From: Acidobacteriota bacterium
GTDB taxonomy: Bacteria; Acidobacteriota; Terriglobia; Terriglobales; Acidobacteriaceae
Assembly: GCA_021781255.1 (NCBI GenBank)
Contig: JAJXXG010000866.1
Coordinates: 1 to 11,081, forward strand
Direction of reading: 5' to 3'
Length of the DNA stretch: 11,081 nucleotides
Both the position numbers and the translations under genes were made by a program. Below are positions 6,804 through 11,081 of the stretch, one piece after another. The notes under the pieces were generated by a model, which had not been told where the DNA came from, did no database searches, and was given only the letters and a program-made list of their open reading frames with translations. Numbering within the stretch: the first letter of the stretch is position 1; each line of letters starts with the position of its first letter.

Positions 6804-6859
6804 GGGGCTAAAGCCTACATCCGTTTTTGCGGCGTTTTTGGCACGGCTGAAGCCGTGCC
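6804..6859. repeat. Paired REP-like palindromic element
   Basis: Two palindromes share nearly the same core. The first is GGCT-AA-AGCC (6806-6815). The second is GGCACGGC-TGAA-GCCGTGCC (6840-6859), a perfect 8-bp stem with a 4-nt loop. The cores GGCTAAAGCC and GGCTGAAGCC differ by one base. They are separated by a T- and G-rich linker. The arrangement resembles REP/BIME-type extragenic repeats, and similar sequences are common between genes in acidobacterial genomes by my recollection. It lies between convergent genes, the usual site for such elements. Confidence 0.55.
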
Positions 6860-6910
6860 CTGTTACAAAGCGAGGTTGCGGAAGGTTGAGCGGCTAAATG
6901 GAGAGGACGA

Positions 6911-6960
6911 AAAGCAAGCGCAGATCTTTTGACTCCGCTTTGCTGCGCTCAAGATGACAA
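6911..6960. repeat. Likely dispersed intergenic repeat
   Basis: Read on the minus strand this starts TTGTCATCTTGAGCGCAGC and continues through an AAGCGGAGTC segment to AGATCTGCGCTTGCTTT. The form TGTCAT(C/T)CTGAGCG(C)AGCGAAGGATCTG is a widespread non-coding repeat in several bacterial phyla, as I recall it. Here it is a slightly diverged single copy. The function is unknown, and copy number could not be tested. Confidence 0.4.
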
Positions 6961-6987
6961 CCGCAATTGTGGGAAGAGCAAAGCAAG

Positions 6988-7013
6988 CAGGCCATCCTGG
7001 TGGGGATGGCCTG
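6988..7013 (-). terminator. Terminator hairpin of the S41 peptidase gene
   Basis: CAGGCCATC (6988-6996) and GATGGCCTG (7005-7013) form a perfect 9-bp stem with an 8-nt loop, starting 21 nt past the peptidase stop codon on the minus strand. The downstream sequence on that strand (CTTGCTTTGCTCTT) is T-rich but interrupted, so termination is likely but not textbook. Confidence 0.6.
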
Positions 7014-7033
7014 TGGGGTTGATGGGGGATGAA

Positions 7034-8671
7034 CTACTGGGGCTGCTGCTGGGCTACGCCCTGTGCGGCTTCGCCGCGAGCCTGGGCCTTTTGCGCGAGG
7101 ACCTTGTGGGCGTTGTCTTCAAGCGCCTGAGCCTCGGGCAGGAAGTTCATTGCCTTCTGAATCTGGGGGTCCCAGTCTGCAAGGGCGCGGAGGCCCTGCA
7201 ACTGACCGAACTGGCTGGTGATGATCTTTTCCTTGATGTTGATCTTCACCCAGTCGAGGACGCCGTTGATGTCGGCTTCAGTCCAGGGAATCTTCTCGCT
7301 GGTGAGGTAGGCCTTGAACTCCTTGAGCACGGCGTCATCCACCTGAAAATCTCTGTCCACGGTGCGGTTGGCGAGGTAGCGGGGGGCGAAGTGGAAGAAG
7401 GCGGACTTGTAGAGCAGCTCGTCCTGGAAGGTGTTGTTCTTGGGTGTCTCGATCTTTTCGTCGGGGGTGATGCCGCCGCCGCCATAGACGGTTCGGCCGG
7501 AGTCAGTGAACTTGACTTCGCGGTTGGTGGAGTTGGAGGGCAGGGCTCCGGCGTGGTTCCAGTAGTAGTCGTAGAGCGAAACGCCGGCGTAGTTGCGCTG
7601 GATGAGGCGGCCGGAGGGCGTGTAGTAGTGATAGGTGGTGAGGGCCAGGCCGGTGTTCTGGCTGAGGTTGAAGACGGTCTGGACGAGGCCCTTGCCAAAG
7701 GTTGTTTCGCCGACGATGAGGGCGCGGTCGTGGTCCTGCAGCGCACCGGAGACGATCTCAGCGGCCGAGGCCGTGTTGCGATTGACGAGCACGACGATGG
7801 GGAAGGTCTTGCCTCCGTTGCCGCGCGTGGCGGTGTAGACCTGGTCAGGATAGGCTCGTCCGCGCTGGGAGACGATGACCTGGCCTTTGGAGAGCAGGTG
7901 GTCGCAGACCTCGACGGCCTGGCTGAGGAGCCCGCCGGGGTTGCCGCGCAGGTCAAGCACGAGGCCTTTGAGGTTGCCGAAGCCGTCAATGGCGTCAATG
8001 ACTTCGCGGGCGGTAGTTTCCTGGAACTGGGCGAGATGGATGTATCCGACGCCGGGACGAATCTGATAGGCGAGGTCCACGGAGGGGTGGGAGATTTCAT
8101 CGCGAATGAGGTCAAAGACCAGCGGTTTTGCCTGGCCATCGCGGACCATTGTGACCTGTACGTGGGTGCCTTTGGGGCCTTTGAGGGACTTGGCCACCGC
8201 GTCCGAGGTCATGCCGTCGGCCGATTTGCCGTCGATGGCGGAGATGATGTCTCCGGGACGGATGCCGGCGCGGAAGGAGGGCGTGTCCTCATAGGGCGTG
8301 ATGACGTAGACCTTGTTGCCCTGCTGCTGGATGACCATGCCGACGCCGTAGTAGTGGCCGCGCTGGTCCTCCTGCATTTTTGCGTAGGCCTTTGGATCGT
8401 AGAAGTTGGAGTGGGGGTCCAGTACGCGGAGCATGCCGGGGATGGCTCCGTCGTAGATGGCCGTGTCTGCCTTGTCGTGTGTGATGGGCTCGGCGTAGTT
8501 CTGCTCGACCAGGGCGTAGACGTTGGTGAAGGTCTTGAGGCTGTCGCGGATCTGGCTCTCGTCCTCAGAGGACTGCGCCCCGACCTTGCGCTGCATGACA
8601 CTGCCCACGACGGCACAGACCGTGAAGAAAAGAACGAGGGAGAAAAGAGCCCTGCGGGCGCGGGGAGTCAT
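7034..8671 (-). CDS. S41 C-terminal-processing peptidase with PDZ domain
   Basis: This is a 545-residue serine protease of the CtpA/Prc type, which cleaves envelope proteins near their C-termini. Residues about 8-33 form a hydrophobic signal or anchor (ALFSLVLFFTVCAVVGSVM), placing it in the periplasm or bound to the inner membrane. A PDZ domain spans about 105-180 (YYGVGMVI; AGIRPGDIISAIDG). The S41 core follows, with GLVLDLRGNPGGLL at about 236-249. The catalytic serine is Ser302 in NTASAAE and the lysine base is Lys327 in TFGKG; the 25-residue spacing is the same as in E. coli Prc, so the enzyme should be active. The roughly 130-residue C-terminal tail is Gln/Ala-rich at its end. GGAGG lies 12 nt before ATG 8671, a rather long gap. 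The gene is divergent from the SurA-like chaperone, which suggests a shared envelope role (inference). Confidence 0.93.
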   Translation of the reverse strand: MTPRARRALFSLVLFFTVCAVVGSVMQRKVGAQSSEDESQIRDSLKTFTNVYALVEQNYAEPITHDKADTAIYDGAIPGMLRVLDPHSNFYDPKAYAKMQEDQRGHYYGVGMVIQQQGNKVYVITPYEDTPSFRAGIRPGDIISAIDGKSADGMTSDAVAKSLKGPKGTHVQVTMVRDGQAKPLVFDLIRDEISHPSVDLAYQIRPGVGYIHLAQFQETTAREVIDAIDGFGNLKGLVLDLRGNPGGLLSQAVEVCDHLLSKGQVIVSQRGRAYPDQVYTATRGNGGKTFPIVVLVNRNTASAAEIVSGALQDHDRALIVGETTFGKGLVQTVFNLSQNTGLALTTYHYYTPSGRLIQRNYAGVSLYDYYWNHAGALPSNSTNREVKFTDSGRTVYGGGGITPDEKIETPKNNTFQDELLYKSAFFHFAPRYLANRTVDRDFQVDDAVLKEFKAYLTSEKIPWTEADINGVLDWVKINIKEKIITSQFGQLQGLRALADWDPQIQKAMNFLPEAQALEDNAHKVLAQKAQARGEAAQGVAQQQPQ

Positions 8672-8744
8672 AGACGGAAGGAACCTCCGGACGGCAGGTG
8701 CGGCAGGCGCCGTGAAGGAGCCTCGCAGGGCGGTCTTGGGCTAA

Positions 8745-8753
8745 AGTATACCA
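8745..8753 (-). promoter_or_regulatory. Extended -10 promoter of S41 peptidase gene
   Basis: On the minus strand TGG-TATACT matches an extended -10 (TGnTATAAT) with a single mismatch. No clear -35 lies at 17 bp, which extended -10 promoters can do without. The start would fall near 8738, leaving a leader of about 67 nt. Confidence 0.45.
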
Positions 8754-8896
8754 CTGGGTTATTTGACGTGGCTGGCTGGCCTTCCGATAGCCGGGCGGGG
8801 CGGGTGCGCGGGGCTGGAAGGGGAATTTGTCCGTCGATTGTGGCTCAATTCCGGCGGGAATGTGCGCAGGAATCGCGCTGCTGCTCTCCTGGCATT

Positions 8897-8902
8897 TACA
8901 AT
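8897..8902 (+). promoter_or_regulatory. Possible -10 box for the SurA-like gene
   Basis: TACAAT matches the -10 consensus in five of six positions, but no -35-like hexamer stands 16-18 bp upstream. If used, transcription would begin about 8908-8909, just before the ATG at 8910 of the short upstream ORF. Confidence 0.25.
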
Positions 8903-8909
8903 AGCGTCT

Positions 8910-8957
8910 ATGCAACAGGCGGAGAGAGATTGCCGCCTGTCCAGTGCCGACCTATGA
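8910..8957 (+). CDS. Possible leader peptide overlapping the next start
   Basis: A 15-codon ORF (MQQAERDCRLSSADL) ends in TGA that overlaps the ATG of the SurA-like gene as ATGA, the classic arrangement for translational coupling. It has no ribosome-binding site of its own, but a TACAAT box 7 bp upstream would make its mRNA nearly leaderless. The coupled gene also lacks a good Shine-Dalgarno, which makes coupling more attractive. It could be chance, as the frame is also open further upstream. Confidence 0.25.
   Translation: MQQAERDCRLSSADL
8915..8940 (+). promoter_or_regulatory. Leader hairpin before the SurA-like gene
   Basis: ACAGGCGG (8915-8922) pairs perfectly with CCGCCTGT (8933-8940) around the purine-rich loop AGAGAGATTG. 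It lies 13 nt before ATG 8954. The only Shine-Dalgarno-like sequence nearby, GGAGAG, is partly in this stem and about 28 nt from the start codon, too far to serve directly. Folding could position it or regulate initiation (inference). Confidence 0.35.
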
Positions 8958-10708
8958 CATTAAGACTCATTCGCATTCCCGCGGCTTTCGTGTTCGGCAC
9001 GGTGCTGCTTGCAAGTTCCGCAATTGCTCAGACGCGCGCCACCGCCGCGGCAAGCCCTTACGGCGGCACGACGGTTGAGGAAATCGTCGCGCGCGTGAAC
9101 GACCAGATCATCAGCAGCTCGGACTACGACCGGGCGATGAAGGAACTGGACCAGGAAGAGCGCCAGCGCGGGGCCAGCATGCAGGAGATTTCAGAAGCGC
9201 ACAGGGACCTGTTGCGCAACCTGATCGACCAGCAGCTCTGGCTTTCAAAGGGCAAGGAACTGGGCATCACCGGCGAAACGGAGCTGGTGAACCGGCTGAA
9301 CGATATCCGCAAGCAATACAATCTTGGCTCGCTTGAAGACCTGGAGAAGGCAGCGCAGCAGCAGGGCGTTTCCTATGAGGACTTCAAGGCGAACATCCGC
9401 AACGGCATCATCACGCAACAGGTGATGCGGGATGAGGTGGGCCGCAAGATTTCGATGACTCCGGGCGAAGCTCAGCGCTACTTTGAGGAGCACAAGCAGG
9501 AGTACGCGAAGCAGGAGAGCGTGAAGCTGAGCGAGATTCTCATCTCGACGGGCACGCCGGTGCCTTCGCCGACCGATCCGGGGGGCGTGCTGCCGACGGA
9601 CCCGCAGAAGCTGGCGGAAGCCAAGGTCAAGGCGGAGGACGTTGAAGCGAAGCTGCATGCGGGGGGCGACTTTGCGCAACTGGCGCGCAGCTTCAGCGAT
9701 GGACCGACAGCCCAGACGGGCGGCGACCTGGGCGAGTTCAAGCGCGGCTCGCTGGCCAAGGTGCTGGAAGACCAGGTTTTCCCGCTGAAGACAGGACAGT
9801 TTACGGCGCCGATTCGCACGCGGCAGGGCTACGTGATTCTGAAGGTGGATGAGCACACTCCCGGCGGGGTTCCGGCCTTCAAGGACGTGGAGCAGGACGT
9901 GGAGCAGGCCTATTACATGAGCAAGATGGAGCCTGCGATGCGCGACTACCTGACGAAGTTGCGCGACGAGGCATTCATCGAGATCAAGCCGGGGTATGTG
10001 GACACGGGCACGAGCCCGAACAAGCGGGTCTTCCCGATTGCCTACGCTGCCTACACGCCGCCTTCTCCCAAGAAAAAGAAGAAGGTGGAGCGGACACGCT
10101 TCCGCGAGACCGCACGCGGCTACCGGCAGACGGGCGCAGGGGCGCAGCTTGTGGAGGCCAAGGCAACGGCCACGCCGGAGAAGGCGACCAAGAACGGCAA
10201 GAAGAAGAACGAGCAGGCTTCAATGAAGCCTGGCAAGAAGGAGAAAATCCGCTTTGGCAAGGCCCCGCAGGAGACGCTGCCGAATTCGGCGGCGAGCCAG
10301 ACGGAGGATGCCGGTGCGGTGTCGCAGGCGGCGGACAACACGCCGGAGCCTGTGAATCCGCTGGAAGCGGGTCCGGCACCGGAGAAGAAGACGCGCTTCA
10401 GCTATCGCGCAAAAGAGGAAAAGAAGAAGACGGTAAAGGCCAGCAAGCCGCAGAAGGATGCTCTGACTCCCGAGTCGCCGGACGCAGCCGAAGTGGCCGA
10501 CCGCCAGGCACAGTCCGCTCCGCTGGGACTGGGCGGCAATGTGACGGGCAAGAAGAAGAAGGAAGCCACGACGACCGGCGAGAAGACGCGCCTGAGCGAC
10601 AGGAACAAGGCCCCTGCCGAGGCGACGCAGCCCTCGGGGCAAGCGCCGCAGGGAACCGATGCCGCGTCGCCGGCTCCTGCCACGGGCGCTCCGACGCCGC
10701 AGCAGTAA
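8954..10708 (+). CDS. SurA/PpiC-type periplasmic peptidyl-prolyl isomerase
   Basis: The product is 584 residues. A signal peptide ends in ASSAIA before QT (cleavage expected after residue 25). Residues about 38-170 form a helical SurA-N-type chaperone domain (EEIVARVNDQIISSSDYDRA; LLRNLIDQQLWLSKGKELG). Residues about 188-298 form a parvulin/PpiC rotamase domain, with KLSEILI, the FAQLARSFSDGPTAQTGGDLG hallmark, and TRQGYVILKV. Together these point to folding of outer-membrane or secreted proteins in the periplasm. From about residue 370 to the end is a roughly 210-residue low-complexity tail rich in Lys, Ala, Pro, Thr and Glu, with four similar basic motifs (RTRF, KIRF, KTRF, KTRL) starting at residues 380, 431, 479 and 544. 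ATG 8954 was chosen because the signal peptide begins there, although the same frame stays open far upstream across the opposite peptidase gene. No good Shine-Dalgarno is present. Confidence 0.92.
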   Translation: MTLRLIRIPAAFVFGTVLLASSAIAQTRATAAASPYGGTTVEEIVARVNDQIISSSDYDRAMKELDQEERQRGASMQEISEAHRDLLRNLIDQQLWLSKGKELGITGETELVNRLNDIRKQYNLGSLEDLEKAAQQQGVSYEDFKANIRNGIITQQVMRDEVGRKISMTPGEAQRYFEEHKQEYAKQESVKLSEILISTGTPVPSPTDPGGVLPTDPQKLAEAKVKAEDVEAKLHAGGDFAQLARSFSDGPTAQTGGDLGEFKRGSLAKVLEDQVFPLKTGQFTAPIRTRQGYVILKVDEHTPGGVPAFKDVEQDVEQAYYMSKMEPAMRDYLTKLRDEAFIEIKPGYVDTGTSPNKRVFPIAYAAYTPPSPKKKKKVERTRFRETARGYRQTGAGAQLVEAKATATPEKATKNGKKKNEQASMKPGKKEKIRFGKAPQETLPNSAASQTEDAGAVSQAADNTPEPVNPLEAGPAPEKKTRFSYRAKEEKKKTVKASKPQKDALTPESPDAAEVADRQAQSAPLGLGGNVTGKKKKEATTTGEKTRLSDRNKAPAEATQPSGQAPQGTDAASPAPATGAPTPQQ

Positions 10709-10729
10709 GACATAACGCAGGCAAGCGCG

Positions 10730-10758
10730 CCGGGCCTGGGATTGCATCCCGGGCCCGG
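10730..10758 (+). terminator. Terminator hairpin of the SurA-like gene
   Basis: CCGGGCCTGGGAT and ATCCCGGGCCCGG form a 13-bp stem (one G-U pair) with a TGC loop, 21 nt past the stop codon. The sequence after it, TTTGCGTTT, gives a broken T-run. Outer bases AACGCA and TGCGTT could extend the fold. This is the strongest terminator-like structure in the window and separates this gene from the following one. Confidence 0.75.
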
Positions 10759-10805
10759 TTTGCGTTTGGGCGGGAAGCGCCGCGTGCGTTAATCTGTCGG
10801 GCAGG

Positions 10806-11081
10806 ATGAAGGACATTTATATTGCCGACCTTGCGGGCTACGAAGAGGGAAAAGGCTTCGACAGCTTTTTTCTGGTGCTGCTGAAACAGCAGCGCTCCAC
10901 CAAGAACAACAAGCCTTATCTGAACCTGATTCTGGGAGACAAGACCGGGCAACTTGAAGGCCGCGTGTGGGATCCCGGGGACCCGCGCATTGCGCGCGAC
11001 TTTGAGCGCGGCGACATTGTGAAGGCGCGGGGCAGCGTTTCACGGTTTGACGACCGGCTGCAGATGAAGGTGGACCAACTG
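10806..11081 (+). CDS. YhaM-like 3'-5' exoribonuclease, N-terminal part
   Basis: The first 92 codons are visible; the gene runs off the window. The sequence begins MKDIYIADL and shows an OB-fold nucleic-acid-binding domain: FDSFFLVLLKQQRSTKNNKP, then YLNLILGDKTGQLEGRVWD, then GDIVKARGSVSRFDDRLQM. The PYLNLxLxDKTGxLxxRxWD pattern is characteristic of the YhaM family, in which an N-terminal OB-fold precedes a metal-dependent HD phosphohydrolase domain that degrades RNA or single-stranded DNA from the 3' end. The HD domain is not in the window, so another OB-fold protein cannot be excluded. The start at ATG 10806 has GGCAGG directly abutting it, which is a poor ribosome-binding site. The gene lies 97 bp after the SurA-like gene, beyond its terminator, so it likely has its own promoter; none is clear in that gap. 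Confidence 0.8.
   Translation, partial: MKDIYIADLAGYEEGKGFDSFFLVLLKQQRSTKNNKPYLNLILGDKTGQLEGRVWDPGDPRIARDFERGDIVKARGSVSRFDDRLQMKVDQL

Noticed and set aside
6929..8953. A plus-strand frame open for 675 codons, antisense to the S41 peptidase gene and continuous with the SurA-like gene
   Set aside because: It is the mirror of a GC-rich gene with clear catalytic motifs on the other strand. The encoded sequence is Val/Gly/Asp-rich without domains, and the signal peptide marks 8954 as the true start.
1..11081. CRISPR array, tRNA, rRNA, transposase, integrase, toxin-antitoxin or phage-defence genes
   Set aside because: No repeat-spacer pattern, tRNA-like fold or relevant protein motif was seen in either strand; short unrecognised genes could still be missed by eye.

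Overview
The window looks like chromosomal DNA of a GC-rich Gram-negative bacterium, most probably an acidobacterium of the Terriglobia type. The strongest clue is a secreted protein of the VWFA-related family described mainly from Acidobacteria. Supporting clues are a DUF1684 protein, a fused membrane/spermidine-synthase protein, a SurA-like chaperone with a long lysine-rich tail, and palindromic intergenic repeats. This assignment comes from recognising protein families by eye; no database search was possible.

Layout. (1) 1-1671, minus strand: the 5' part of grpE follows hrcA, the heat-shock repressor gene. hrcA has a near-consensus sigma-70 promoter (1627-1656) and a leader of about 118 nt that carries an imperfect hairpin but no recognisable CIRCE operator. 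(2) 1672-3791: a secreted VWFA-related protein (minus) is divergent from a secreted DUF1684 protein (plus), with about 65 bp between them. (3) 3792-4263: non-coding, with a nested stem-loop, a G8-A-G8 tract, five units in a 7-bp register and small inverted repeats. (4) 4264-6561, plus: a membrane protein fused to a spermidine-synthase-like methyltransferase-fold domain. (5) 6562-7033: mostly non-coding, with a possible 59-residue ORF or gene remnant, a paired REP-like palindrome, a second repeat-like stretch, and the terminator of the next gene. (6) 7034-8671, minus: an S41 C-terminal-processing peptidase with a PDZ domain, divergent from (7) 8954-10708, plus: a SurA/PpiC-type periplasmic peptidyl-prolyl isomerase with an unusual repetitive basic tail, ending at a strong hairpin terminator. 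(8) 10806 to the window end, plus: the OB-fold N-terminus of a YhaM-like 3'-5' exoribonuclease.

Theme. Much of the window concerns protein quality control. GrpE and HrcA belong to the cytoplasmic DnaK system, and the divergent S41 protease and parvulin-type chaperone act in the envelope. That these form one regulated group is inference. I see no CRISPR array, tRNA, rRNA, insertion sequence or phage gene, and no clear undescribed multi-gene system. The items most worth a second look are the periodic basic tail of the PPIase, the possible uORF coupled to its start codon, the hrcA leader without CIRCE, the 59-codon ORF, and the intergenic repeats.
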